Positions 52,282 through 61,581 of a stretch of DNA of 64,000 nucleotides are shown one piece after another. The notes under the pieces are model-generated. The model made no database searches and was not told the origin of the DNA. It saw nothing but the letters and a program-made list of their open reading frames with translations. Source of the stretch: Mucilaginibacter inviolabilis. GTDB taxonomy: Bacteria; Bacteroidota; Bacteroidia; Sphingobacteriales; Sphingobacteriaceae. The translations under genes and the position numbers were made by a program. The stretch covers positions 744,001-808,000 of the forward strand of contig NZ_JAANAT010000002.1 of assembly GCF_011089895.1 (NCBI RefSeq). The letters are read 5' to 3'. How positions within the stretch are numbered: position 1 is the stretch's first letter; every line of letters starts with the position of its first letter.

Positions 52282-52866
52282 ATGTACGATTATATTAGTG
52301 GTAAACTGGTATTCAAAAGTCCTTCGCATGTTGTAATAGATGCCGGAGGTATTGGTTATCACATTAATATATCGTTAAATACATATTCAAGGTTAGGTGA
52401 AGTAGAAAATTGTAAACTATTTATCTGGCAGTACGTAAAAGAGGATGCGCTCACTTTATATGGTTTTGCAGATGACGGTGAGCGTCGCTTGTTCTTACAC
52501 CTGGTATCCATATCCGGCATAGGACCTAATACGGGGCGAATGATGTTATCATCAATTACCCCTGCCGAAATACAAGCAGCTATTGTTAGCGGCAATGTTG
52601 CTTTAATACAACGTATTAAAGGCATAGGTCCCAAATCGGCACAGCGTATTATATTGGAGCTGCAAGATAAGTTACGTAAAGAAGGTCCTGATACTTTAAC
52701 CGTTGTGCCTGTAAGCAAAACAGTTAAGGACGAGGCGCTCTCTGCGCTTATTATGCTTGGCTTTGCACGTAATGCTGCAGAGAAGGTATTGGATCAGGAG
52801 ATCAATAAAAATAGTGGAGATTTAACAGTTGAACAACTTATAAAGTTTGCTTTAAAAACTCTATAA
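52282..52866 (+). CDS. ruvA: Holliday junction helicase subunit RuvA
   Basis: 194 residues. N-terminal OB fold (MYDYISGKLVFKSPSHVVID), two helix-hairpin-helix motifs (LVSISGIGPNTGRMML and RIKGIGPKSAQRIILEL) that hold the junction, and a C-terminal domain III (ALSALIMLGFARNAAEKVLD) that contacts RuvB. It drives branch migration of recombination intermediates with RuvB (absent here). Positioned 25 nt before sprA, a frequent Bacteroidota arrangement. Confidence 0.95.
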   Translation: MYDYISGKLVFKSPSHVVIDAGGIGYHINISLNTYSRLGEVENCKLFIWQYVKEDALTLYGFADDGERRLFLHLVSISGIGPNTGRMMLSSITPAEIQAAIVSGNVALIQRIKGIGPKSAQRIILELQDKLRKEGPDTLTVVPVSKTVKDEALSALIMLGFARNAAEKVLDQEINKNSGDLTVEQLIKFALKTL

Positions 52867-52891
52867 TTACGTACAAATTCTAACTTGACCT

Positions 52892-55800
52892 TTGATAAAA
52901 ATATTTACTTATAATATTATTATAAGTGTGTTGTTTATTTTGGCATTTAGTGGGCTGGGAAGTGTGTATGCACAACAACGCGTTACGAGTGCTAAAAGAG
53001 ATACGACACTCGTGGGTACTCCCGTTAACCTAACCGAACCTAAAAGTCTCAGGGTCAGGGAAGGTATTTTCGATCCTGATCCGCCCAATCTCATCCGGAC
53101 AGTTGAATACGATCCTACAACAAATCGGTATATATTGTATGAAAAAGTTGGTAACTTATTATATCGCCCGCCTCAGTATTTAACATTTGCACAATATTTA
53201 AAGTTAAAAAGCAAATCAAATCAACGTATATATTATCAGCAACTGGCCGATAATTATGCTTATGATTCTCAGCAACCAGGCTTTATACCATCTATCAAAG
53301 TGCGCAGCCGCACTTTTGAACAAATTTTTGGTGGCCAAACAATTGATATAAGACCACAGGGATCGGCAGAAATGATACTGGCCGGGCAGCTCAATCAAAA
53401 CCAGAACCCGTTGTTTAACACGAGGCAGCGTAACCAGTTTAATTTTAATTTCGATCAAAAGATACAGCTAAACGTAACCGGAAACATTGGCGATAAATTA
53501 AAAATAACCACCAATTATAATACCGACGCGCAGTTTCAGTTTGATAACCAGATAAAACTGGATTACACCGGGTCGCCGGATGAGATCATCCAAAAAGTGG
53601 AAGCCGGTACGGTAAGCATGCCTTTGAATACCACGCTTATCACGGGCAGTCAGGCATTGTTTGGTCTTAAAACTAAACTAAAGTTTGGCCGCCTGGATGT
53701 AACCAGTATTTTGTCGCAGCAGCGGTCGCAGTCCAAAACCATTACTATAACCAATGGTTCACAGCAAGGGGAGTTCCGGGTAACACCGGCCGATTATGAA
53801 GCGAATAAACACTTCTTTTTATCACAGTATTTTCGAGATAATTACGATAAGGCGCTATCGCGGATACCCATTATCAGCTCCAATGTAAATATTACCAAAA
53901 TTGAGGTTTGGACTACCAATCGTACCAATGTTACTACCGATTCAAGAGATATATTGGCTTTCCTGGATTTGGGTGAAAACAACCCCTATAATAAAACAAG
54001 GATACAAGGTGGAGGTAGTGTTTACCCGGCAGGTTTTAAAGGCCCGGGTTTTGCGCAGCAATCAAACTCTCTGTTAAATAATTTACCTGCCGATGCACGT
54101 CAAACCAATTCAAATTCAGTAGCAAGTTATTTTCAAAGTACAGGAGCCACAGATAACTACTCCAAACTCACTTATGCCCGTAAGCTTACCGATAAAGAAT
54201 ATACCCTGCACCCGCAGTTGGGATATATATCGCTTAATTATCCCTTGAATAATGATGAGGTGCTGGCGGTAGCTTACCAGTACACGGTTAACGGGCAACA
54301 ATACCAGGTGGGTGAGTTTAGCAGCGACGTGGCGGTTGATCCCAATACTCCAAAGGTATTGTACGTGAAATTACTGAAAGGTGAACTGTTGAAAACCAGT
54401 TTACCAACCTGGAAACTGATGATGAAAAACATTTACTCATTAGGCGCTTTCCAGGTGAGCCCTACCGATTTTAAACTTACAGTTACCAGACTTGATGACA
54501 AATCGGGTATCGAGAAGACGGTGATGGAAGAGGGGCAAAACACCAAAGGAAAACTCTGGTTGCAGATCACAGATCTCGATAATCTCAATCAACAAAATAA
54601 CCTTCAACCCGATGGCTATTTTGACTTTTTGGAAGGGATCACCATCGATTCGCAAAACGGCCGGATCATGTTCCCGGTGCTGGAGCCTTTTGGTTCCGAT
54701 CTGAATAAAAAGTTCTTGCCCGGTGAGTCTGACCTGGCTAAGCGATATGTATACCAGCCTTTGTATGACTCAACCAAAACCATAGCACAGCAGTATTTTC
54801 CCAATTTAAACCGATATGTAATTAAAGGTACTTATACCTCAACGGGAGGGTCAGAGTATCAGCTTAACGCCGTAAATATTCCGCAGGGATCTGTTAATGT
54901 AACTGCCGGTTCTTTGAAGCTGCAGGAAGGTAATGATTATACCGTTGATTATAACTCTGGCCGTATCCGGATATTGAATCAGGCCCTGTTATCATCAGGG
55001 CAACCCATTACAGTTAAACTGGAAAATAATGAACTGTTTGGCGTGCAGCAAAAGTCGTTGTATGGATCAAGATTTGATTATCACGTTAATGATAAACTTA
55101 ACCTGGGTGGTACCATTATGCACCTTACGGAGCAACCACTCAATCAGAATGAAGTTGCCGGACAGGAATCGATATCCAATACCATATGGGGTTTTGATGC
55201 TAATTATAGTTCAGAGTCACGATTGCTCACGCGGCTCGTTGATAAGATTCCATTTATTCATACCAAAGTTCCGTCGTCTATAAATTTCTCGGGCGAGTTT
55301 GCGCAATTGCTGCCTGGAAGTCCGAGCGCCCTGAACTTTGCCGGCTCAAAAAATGGTACTTCCTACCTGGATGATTTTGAAAACAGCCAGTCGGTAATTG
55401 ACGTAAAAAGTGCCAATACCTGGCAAATATCGGGTACTCCGCAACTCTTTCCGGAGTCAGCATTATTTAATGATTTGAGTTATGGCTACAATAGGGCCCG
55501 ACTTGCATTTTATAATATCGACCCTATATTTTACACCAATACTGGTAGTATCCCTATATCAAAGGCTGAGCTTTCCAATCATTATGTAAGGCAGATCATT
55601 GAACAGGAAGTATTTCCGTTTAAACAGCCTGCTACCGGACAGCAATTAAGTATTGCCACACTTAACCTGGCCTTTTATCCAACGGTGCGCGGGCCATATA
55701 ACTACACAACCAACGGTATTAATAACGATGGTACATTGCAAAACCCCAAAACACGCTGGGGCGGTATGTTCAGGAAAATGGAAACCAATGATTTTGAATC

Positions 55801-58800
55801 CTTAAACGTTTCATACATTGAGTTTTGGGTAATGGACCCTTTCATTTACAAACCAAATTCGGCCGGCGGCGATCTGTATTTTAACCTGGGTAGCATATCT
55901 GAAGATATACTAAAAGACGGACGTAAAAGTTTAGAGAATGCCCTGCCAGTTAATGGAGACCTGTCGCAGGTTGATGAAACCAACTGGGGGCGTGTATCTA
56001 AACTGCAACCGGTGATAAACGCCTTTGATAATAACCCGGATTCGCGCAAATTACAGGATGTGGGTTTAGATGGTTTAAATGATGCCGACGAAAAAACGAA
56101 ATTTGCCCCTATCGTACAACAGGTAACCAGCCGGTTAAACGCGCAGGCTGCCAGCAGCTTCTCGGCCGACCCTTCTTCTGATGATTATCAGTATTATCAG
56201 GGTCGTGATCTGGATCAGGCCAGGGCCGGTATCTTGGATCGTTATAGTAAATACAACGGTACTGATGGAAACTCCAAAACGGCCGAACAATCACAGGCTG
56301 AACTTGGAATACAAAATTCCGCGGCTACCTCACTGCCCGACGGTGAAGATATCAACCGGGATAATAATATGAGCCAGGAAGATTCATATTTCCAGTACAA
56401 GGTATCTATACGCCCTGGGGATATGGTAGTTGGTCAAAATAATATCAGTGATAAGGTTACCGCTTCTGTGAAACTGGCCAATGGCAGTACGCAAATGGTT
56501 AGCTGGTACCAGTTCCGGATTCCCATAACAAATTATCAGGCACAGGTAGGTAACATCCAGGATTTTAAAGCCATTCGCTTTATGCGGATGTTCATGACCA
56601 ACTTTGCCGATACCGCCATACTACGTTTTGCTACCCTGCAACTGGTACGCGGCGAGTGGCGTACTTTTAATGTCGAAAGAAACCCACTGAATGTTATTGC
56701 CGACCCGGCCATTCCAAATCCGCCGCTTGATAACTCTACGCTTGATGTACAAGCAGTAAGTATTGAGCAAAATGGTAACCGTACGCCTATACCTTATGTA
56801 GTACCACCAGGTATTAATCGTCAGCGAAATTATAATAACCTGCAAACAGATACCAAACTCAACGAGCAATCGCTTTCGTTAGAGATAAAAAGCCTGCGTG
56901 ATGGATATTCAAGAGCAGCCTTCAAAACCTTTTTTAATGATCTGCGCTCCTATAAACGCCTGCAGATGTTTGTACACGCCGAAGGCGATCAGCTGAAGGA
57001 TAATGATTTGAATGCCTTTATCCGTTTAGGGGTTGATTACCAGGATAACTACTATGAATACCAGGTACCCTTAAAGGTTACCTTGCCTGGTACCCGCGAT
57101 CCGGATGCGATATGGCCCGCCGCCAACTCGATAGATCTGGAGCTGGATCTGTTAACCCGTGCCAAGCTTAAACGCAACCACTCCAATGTGCCTTACAACC
57201 AGGTGTTTAAATACGTGGAGGGTAATCAAACAGTTTATATCAAAGGTCAGCCGGATCTGAGCAAGTTGCGTACGGTTATGCTGGGTGTACGTAACCCCTA
57301 TAAGGGCGCACAGCCATCAAATATTGACGACGGGATGGATAAAAGTGGTACCGTTTGGTTTGACGAGCTAAGATTAACCGATTTTGACCAGCGTGGTGGA
57401 TGGGCTGCAACGGCGCGGTTTGATGCCAAACTTGCCGATTTTGCCGATATCACCATAGCAGGCACCAAAACTACTATCGGTTTTGGTACTCTTGATTCCC
57501 GTTTAAATGACAGGAGCCGCAGTGACGATCAAACTTATGATGTATCCGCTAATATGGAGCTTGGAAAATTCTTCCCGGCTAAGAGTGGCATCCATATACC
57601 AACCTATGTCAATGTGTCGAAACAAACGAGTATGCCACAATATGACCCTGGTGCGCCCGATGTGGAACTCAAGGCATCCTTGGCAGCTGCCACTTCCAGC
57701 CAGGAACGTGACTCTATACGCAATGCTGCTGTTGATTATACCCTGCGTAGAAGTATCAACTTTACCAATGTACATAAAGCAAGAACAGACCCCAATGCGC
57801 CCAATCATTTATGGGATGTAGAAAACCTGACTGCTTCCTACGCCTATACAGAATATACGCACCATGATTTTGTAACCCAAAACGATCTGGAAAAAACATA
57901 TAATTTGACGCTGGCCTATAATTACACTAATCAACCAAAATATTATAGTCCGTTTGCTAAGATCATTAAGAGCAACCTGCTGGCGCTTTTCCGGGATATC
58001 AATTTTAGTATCCTGCCTTCGAGGTTAAACCTGAGTATCAATTTTGATCGCTTCTACTCTGAAAATACCTTGCGGGATAATGACCCTAATAATTTTATCC
58101 CTGTACCAACAACCACATTCAATAAGTATTTTAATATTACCCGGGTTTACGGTATCGGCTGGAATCTTTCTAAGTCATTACAAATGGATATCGATGCAAC
58201 TAATCTGTCGGTGGTTGATGAACCTGCTGGTCGTATCAATGGTTTAAAGCGGGATACCCTGTGGGACAATCTGAAAAAACTGGGACGCACCACTAATTAC
58301 AACCACACCATCAACTTTAACTATAACGTGCCGTTCGCCAAAATACCTGGAATGGACTGGATAACCACGGTAGCCCGTTACAGCGCACATTTTAACTGGC
58401 AAACTCAACCCCTGTTTGCTATTAACGATCCTACTTATGATGTGGGTAACAGCATACAAAACTCCAGGGCCATACAGCTAAACCCAACATTAAATATGGT
58501 GGCCCTGTACAATAAATTCCCGTTCATACGTAAGGCCAATAATCCTAATAATACCAAAACCGGTTTTGATGGCTTCCTGATAGGATTGTTAACTAGTGTC
58601 AAAAACCTCAGCGCTACTTATACCCGCACCCAGGGTATATTTTTGCCAGGATATTTGCCGCAGTCGGGCTTTTTTGGCTCGGATGCCGGGGCCCCGGGTT
58701 TAGGGTTCTTATTGGGAAGTCAGGCAGATATCCGGGCCAAGGCCGTAGCCAACGGCTGGATCACGAAGGATACCCTGCAAAACCAGTTGTATGTAACCAC

Positions 58801-59917
58801 CATGAACGAGGATATGCATTTCAGGGGTATTATTGAACCTATTAAGGATCTGCGCATTGAGCTGATTGCCTTTAAAACCCAGGATCATAATTACCAGGCC
58901 AATTTTAAATACCTCCCTACAACCAACAGTATTGAATCATTAAGTCCGGTAACTACGGGTAATTACAGCATATCGTTTTTAACTATTGCCACTGCCTTCA
59001 AAAAAACAACCGGGGTTGATAATACTTCGCCTATTTATCAAAAGCTTTTGGATAGCCGCGCTATTATCTCTAAAAAATTAGGAGCAACAAATCCAAATTC
59101 CGCGGGTAGCACCGATGGCTATGCCGACGGTTACGGGCCAAACTCACAGAATGTATTGGTGCCGGCTTTTCTGGCTGCGTACACAGGTAAAAACCCGGCT
59201 AAAAGTAATCTTTCACAGTTTCCGTCTATCCCGATACCAAACTGGCAAATCACTTATAATGGCTTGAGCAAGATCCCGTTTTTACAGGATATTTTTGACT
59301 CGTTTGATCTGAGTCATGGCTACCGCTCATCCTATAACGTGAACGGTTTTACCTCTTTACTGCAATATCAGGAAGCAAACGGCGCCGTTAGTTCAAGGGA
59401 TCTTAACAACGACTTTTTGCCTCAGTACCAATTTTCGCAGGTAACTATTTTTGAACAATTTGTGCCATTACTGGGTGCCAGTATGCGCTTTAAGAACAGT
59501 ATGACCACCAATGTGGAATACAGGCAAAGCCGGTCGTTAAGCCTGAGCTTGCTTAATAGTCAACTGGCTCAGCAAAACGAGCGGATCATCGTGTTTGGTT
59601 TTGGCTATCATACCAAAAATTTCCATTTCCCCTTTGGCTGGTTTAGCGGACCGGGCAAGGATAACGATGTTAATTTTAAACTCGATTTCTCCCTGCGCGA
59701 TAATAAAACCCTTATATACCGGGCCGATGTGCAGGAAGCCGAAATATCATCAGGAGCGCAAAATATTACCGTGCGGCCGTCCATTGATTATGTAATTAAC
59801 CAGCGGTTTAATTTGAACTTGTTTTATGATTCGAATATTACCAAGCCGTATACTTCGCAAACATTTAATACCGCATATACCAATTTTGGCATCAACCTTA
59901 AATTGCTGCTGCAATAG
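52892..59917 (+). CDS. sprA: T9SS outer-membrane translocon SprA (Sov)
   Basis: 2341 residues, a typical SprA length. Signal peptide about 1-27 ending SVYAQ. The long chain of beta-rich segments with KSKSNQRIYYQQLADNYAYD, FNFNFDQKIQLNVTGNIGDKL and GRLDVTSILSQQRSQSKTIT near the N-terminus is the SprA family pattern. SprA is a very large single-polypeptide barrel through which type IX cargo crosses the outer membrane, with PorV and plug proteins. The start is TTG at 52892; no ATG gives the signal peptide. It follows ruvA by 25 nt. No gcvH-like gene follows, as it does in some relatives. R3 downstream points back at its 3' end. Confidence 0.95.
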   Translation: MIKIFTYNIIISVLFILAFSGLGSVYAQQRVTSAKRDTTLVGTPVNLTEPKSLRVREGIFDPDPPNLIRTVEYDPTTNRYILYEKVGNLLYRPPQYLTFAQYLKLKSKSNQRIYYQQLADNYAYDSQQPGFIPSIKVRSRTFEQIFGGQTIDIRPQGSAEMILAGQLNQNQNPLFNTRQRNQFNFNFDQKIQLNVTGNIGDKLKITTNYNTDAQFQFDNQIKLDYTGSPDEIIQKVEAGTVSMPLNTTLITGSQALFGLKTKLKFGRLDVTSILSQQRSQSKTITITNGSQQGEFRVTPADYEANKHFFLSQYFRDNYDKALSRIPIISSNVNITKIEVWTTNRTNVTTDSRDILAFLDLGENNPYNKTRIQGGGSVYPAGFKGPGFAQQSNSLLNNLPADARQTNSNSVASYFQSTGATDNYSKLTYARKLTDKEYTLHPQLGYISLNYPLNNDEVLAVAYQYTVNGQQYQVGEFSSDVAVDPNTPKVLYVKLLKGELLKTSLPTWKLMMKNIYSLGAFQVSPTDFKLTVTRLDDKSGIEKTVMEEGQNTKGKLWLQITDLDNLNQQNNLQPDGYFDFLEGITIDSQNGRIMFPVLEPFGSDLNKKFLPGESDLAKRYVYQPLYDSTKTIAQQYFPNLNRYVIKGTYTSTGGSEYQLNAVNIPQGSVNVTAGSLKLQEGNDYTVDYNSGRIRILNQALLSSGQPITVKLENNELFGVQQKSLYGSRFDYHVNDKLNLGGTIMHLTEQPLNQNEVAGQESISNTIWGFDANYSSESRLLTRLVDKIPFIHTKVPSSINFSGEFAQLLPGSPSALNFAGSKNGTSYLDDFENSQSVIDVKSANTWQISGTPQLFPESALFNDLSYGYNRARLAFYNIDPIFYTNTGSIPISKAELSNHYVRQIIEQEVFPFKQPATGQQLSIATLNLAFYPTVRGPYNYTTNGINNDGTLQNPKTRWGGMFRKMETNDFESLNVSYIEFWVMDPFIYKPNSAGGDLYFNLGSISEDILKDGRKSLENALPVNGDLSQVDETNWGRVSKLQPVINAFDNNPDSRKLQDVGLDGLNDADEKTKFAPIVQQVTSRLNAQAASSFSADPSSDDYQYYQGRDLDQARAGILDRYSKYNGTDGNSKTAEQSQAELGIQNSAATSLPDGEDINRDNNMSQEDSYFQYKVSIRPGDMVVGQNNISDKVTASVKLANGSTQMVSWYQFRIPITNYQAQVGNIQDFKAIRFMRMFMTNFADTAILRFATLQLVRGEWRTFNVERNPLNVIADPAIPNPPLDNSTLDVQAVSIEQNGNRTPIPYVVPPGINRQRNYNNLQTDTKLNEQSLSLEIKSLRDGYSRAAFKTFFNDLRSYKRLQMFVHAEGDQLKDNDLNAFIRLGVDYQDNYYEYQVPLKVTLPGTRDPDAIWPAANSIDLELDLLTRAKLKRNHSNVPYNQVFKYVEGNQTVYIKGQPDLSKLRTVMLGVRNPYKGAQPSNIDDGMDKSGTVWFDELRLTDFDQRGGWAATARFDAKLADFADITIAGTKTTIGFGTLDSRLNDRSRSDDQTYDVSANMELGKFFPAKSGIHIPTYVNVSKQTSMPQYDPGAPDVELKASLAAATSSQERDSIRNAAVDYTLRRSINFTNVHKARTDPNAPNHLWDVENLTASYAYTEYTHHDFVTQNDLEKTYNLTLAYNYTNQPKYYSPFAKIIKSNLLALFRDINFSILPSRLNLSINFDRFYSENTLRDNDPNNFIPVPTTTFNKYFNITRVYGIGWNLSKSLQMDIDATNLSVVDEPAGRINGLKRDTLWDNLKKLGRTTNYNHTINFNYNVPFAKIPGMDWITTVARYSAHFNWQTQPLFAINDPTYDVGNSIQNSRAIQLNPTLNMVALYNKFPFIRKANNPNNTKTGFDGFLIGLLTSVKNLSATYTRTQGIFLPGYLPQSGFFGSDAGAPGLGFLLGSQADIRAKAVANGWITKDTLQNQLYVTTMNEDMHFRGIIEPIKDLRIELIAFKTQDHNYQANFKYLPTTNSIESLSPVTTGNYSISFLTIATAFKKTTGVDNTSPIYQKLLDSRAIISKKLGATNPNSAGSTDGYADGYGPNSQNVLVPAFLAAYTGKNPAKSNLSQFPSIPIPNWQITYNGLSKIPFLQDIFDSFDLSHGYRSSYNVNGFTSLLQYQEANGAVSSRDLNNDFLPQYQFSQVTIFEQFVPLLGASMRFKNSMTTNVEYRQSRSLSLSLLNSQLAQQNERIIVFGFGYHTKNFHFPFGWFSGPGKDNDVNFKLDFSLRDNKTLIYRADVQEAEISSGAQNITVRPSIDYVINQRFNLNLFYDSNITKPYTSQTFNTAYTNFGINLKLLLQ

Positions 59918-59938
59918 ATGGGGGTTAATTATTCAAAA

Positions 59939-60202
59939 ACTTTTTAAACCTTAAATTTTAACACTTTTCTGGCCAAAAACAGGATAAAAACAATCGAAAA
60001 CTCGTTCAAAACCCCTCGTTTTAACACTTTTTAACAAATTACAACATCGTTTTTACGTGTTTTAAAAACTTTAAAAAGTATTAATTTGTTGATTGTCAAA
60101 TAACTATATGCTAATGTCTCGGTTTTGGGCTTGTTTTGTCCTTTAACCAAACAGCCCGGTTATCTGGAAAAAGATAACCGGGCCGTGATTGATATAAAGA
60201 TA
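59939..60202 (-). repeat. R element copy 3 (candidate ncRNA or mobile element)
   Basis: Minus-strand copy. TTTG (60223-60226), 20 nt, TATCTTTA (60195-60202) is a credible promoter. Then an 11-bp hairpin (60154-60164 with 60173-60183, GCCCGGTTATC), TGTTTGGTTAAAGG, and the shared AT-rich blocks ending with CAGAAAAGTGTTAAAA near 59956. A transcript would run toward the 3' end of sprA, so it is antisense if it reads through. The element ends 22 nt from the sprA stop. Confidence 0.6.
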
Positions 60203-60362
60203 CGAAATTTAAGAAGAATACCCAAACATCGCATTGAACTTGTTTCGATCATCCCACCAGCAAGGTGTGCAATATGAGAACTAATTTCTTGAGAGATCAA
60301 AATCGTTCTTAACGGATGGAGGCTTTTCTGAAGGCTCCGGTTATATTTTTAGTTTATCCAAA
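60203..60362. other. Gap upstream of R3, no gene seen
   Basis: 160 nt between R3 and the yceI stop with no open frame worth reporting. An imperfect hairpin GGAGGCTTTTCTGAAGGCTCC is split here by position: GGAGGCTT at 60318-60325 pairs with AAGGCTCC at 60331-60338 with one mismatch. It is followed on the plus strand by GGTTATATTTTT. It might be a terminator, but no plus-strand gene ends here. Confidence 0.4.
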
Positions 60363-60884
60363 TTAATCTGTTCGGCAGGTAATGGTTAATTCTACGTTAC
60401 TCCCAACCATAAATGTCCCATCCCCTCCAATTTTATAATCTAATCGGTTTAGTTTCAAAGAGCCACTAAATACATTTTGTGTATACTTAAAGGGGAACTC
60501 TACATACTTGGTAATTCCATGTAGCATTAGTTTACCTTTTACTAAATAACCATCGCTGGTTCTTGAAACCTGGGATGATTTGAAACAAATTGTTGGATAT
60601 TTTTCTGCGTCAAAGTAATCAGCGCCTTTTAAGTGCTCATCTCTTTTTTTATTCTCAGTATTAATAGTAGCTGTTTTGATACAGACTTCGAATTCCGAAG
60701 CAGACGGATTGTTCGCGGAAAAGTTTACGTTCCCTTCCATTCCTTTGAAGGTGCCGGTTACTGTACGGACACCCATATTACGAATCTTGAACTCGACCAC
60801 TGATTTTTCTGTATTGATCGTTTGTCCCATTGTTTCTGTTATCATTCCTAAACCCATAATTAGTATTGTGATTAATTTTTTCAT
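60363..60884 (-). CDS. YceI family periplasmic protein
   Basis: 173 residues from ATG 60884; an upstream ATG at 60908 would add eight residues before the signal peptide. Signal peptide about 1-21 (LITILIMGLGMITETMGQ). The mature lipocalin-like fold has VEFKIRNMGVRTVTGTFKGM, HLKGADYFDAEKYPTICFKS and LMLHGITKYVEFPF, the YceI signature; family members bind a polyisoprenoid in a beta-barrel. It is divergent from an HxlR regulator whose operators lie between the two, so HxlR-controlled expression is likely. Confidence 0.92.
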   Translation of the reverse strand: MKKLITILIMGLGMITETMGQTINTEKSVVEFKIRNMGVRTVTGTFKGMEGNVNFSANNPSASEFEVCIKTATINTENKKRDEHLKGADYFDAEKYPTICFKSSQVSRTSDGYLVKGKLMLHGITKYVEFPFKYTQNVFSGSLKLNRLDYKIGGDGTFMVGSNVELTITCRTD

Positions 60885-60941
60885 TTTCTTTTTGAGATTG
60901 CATGGCAATATTATATAGTTTTGCTTACTTTTTGTAATCAG

Positions 60942-60973
60942 TTACCTATAGGTAATCAGTTACCTGGAGGTAA
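60942..60973 (+). promoter_or_regulatory. Two HxlR-type operators between yceI and hxlR
   Basis: TTACCTATAGGTAA (60942-60955, perfect 14-bp palindrome) and TTACCTGGAGGTAA (60960-60973) share TTACC-N4-GGTAA arms with start-to-start spacing of 18 bp. They lie between a plus-strand -7 box TAGTTTTG (60916-60923) and the hxlR start. Likely binding sites for the HxlR dimer. Confidence 0.7.
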
Positions 60974-60983
60974 TCAAATTAGA

Positions 60984-61334
60984 ATGATGAAAAAGAGAGA
61001 ACATAAAGAATGTTTGTCAATCCTTCAGCCCGTCAGGGACTCATTAGATGTAATTAATGGTAAATGGAAAATTTTGATACTGATTTCTATTTGGGAAGGC
61101 AACAAATATTTTCGGGAAATAGAGCGCAGTATTCCTAAACTTTCGACCAAAGTACTGGCAAATGAATTAAAACAGTTGGAAGACCACTATCTGATAACCC
61201 GTAAAATAATCAATGGATTTCCTGTCAGGACAGAATACGCATTAACAGAATATGCAAAAACGTTGGAAAACTTGATCCTGGAGCTCCAAAAATGGGGTAT
61301 CAATCACCGTAAAAAGATCACAGGGCGGGATTAA
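60984..61334 (+). CDS. HxlR family transcriptional regulator
   Basis: 116 residues from ATG 60984 (or 60987). A TTG-started extension from 60921 would be translated through the operators and is rejected. The winged helix-turn-helix runs from INGKWKILILISIWEGNKYFREIERSI-type sequence through STKVLANELKQLEDHYLITRK, the HxlR signature. There is a single Cys near the N-terminus (HKECLSILQ), which in some HxlR proteins senses reactive electrophiles; that role here is speculative. It probably represses itself and yceI through the paired operators upstream. Confidence 0.9.
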   Translation: MMKKREHKECLSILQPVRDSLDVINGKWKILILISIWEGNKYFREIERSIPKLSTKVLANELKQLEDHYLITRKIINGFPVRTEYALTEYAKTLENLILELQKWGINHRKKITGRD

Positions 61335-61383
61335 TTGGTCATCACAAGTTCAGGATAGCAAGATTCATTTTGCCGTCTACCCG

Positions 61384-61410
61384 TTGCCTGTGCCCTCACA
61401 GGCAATTTCT
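61384..61410 (+). terminator. Intrinsic terminator after hxlR
   Basis: TTGCCTGTG (61384-61392), CCCT loop, CACAGGCAA (61397-61405), then TTTCTTTTT. A perfect 9-bp stem 50 nt after the hxlR stop. Confidence 0.85.
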
Positions 61411-61460
61411 TTTTGTGTCAAGGTTGTCCTGTGAGAACAATGGGATGAAATTTATATATC

Positions 61461-61548
61461 ATGTCATTGCTGCGAAGCGTGGCAATCTCCTCGCGTTCTA
61501 ATTAATAAGAATAGCTACGAGATTGCCACGCTTCGCTCGCAATGACAT
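61461..61548. repeat. Family E REP-like hairpin, copy E5
   Basis: ATGTCATTGCTGCGAAGCGTG at the left and CACGCTTCGCTCGCAATGACAT-type sequence at the right (split as CACGCTTCG, CTCGCAATGACAT), with the inner pair GGCAATCTC/GAGATTGCC. It lies between convergent hxlR and the AsmA-like gene, downstream of the hxlR terminator. Confidence 0.85.
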
Positions 61549-61581
61549 AGTTTTTTCTTTACTACGATTAACAGCATCTAT

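Noticed and set aside
55029..57821. ORFs within sprA in other frames (for example 55029, 57507)
   Set aside because: They are shadows of the continuous 2341-residue SprA frame, with no family resemblance.
1220..60202. R elements as insertion sequences
   Set aside because: At about 270 bp they carry no transposase, and I see no clear terminal inverted repeats or target duplications; a non-autonomous element is still possible and is reported as such.
60921..60983. Extended HxlR start at TTG
   Set aside because: It would translate the two operator palindromes (NQLPIGNQLPGGNQ); the family start fits ATG 60984.
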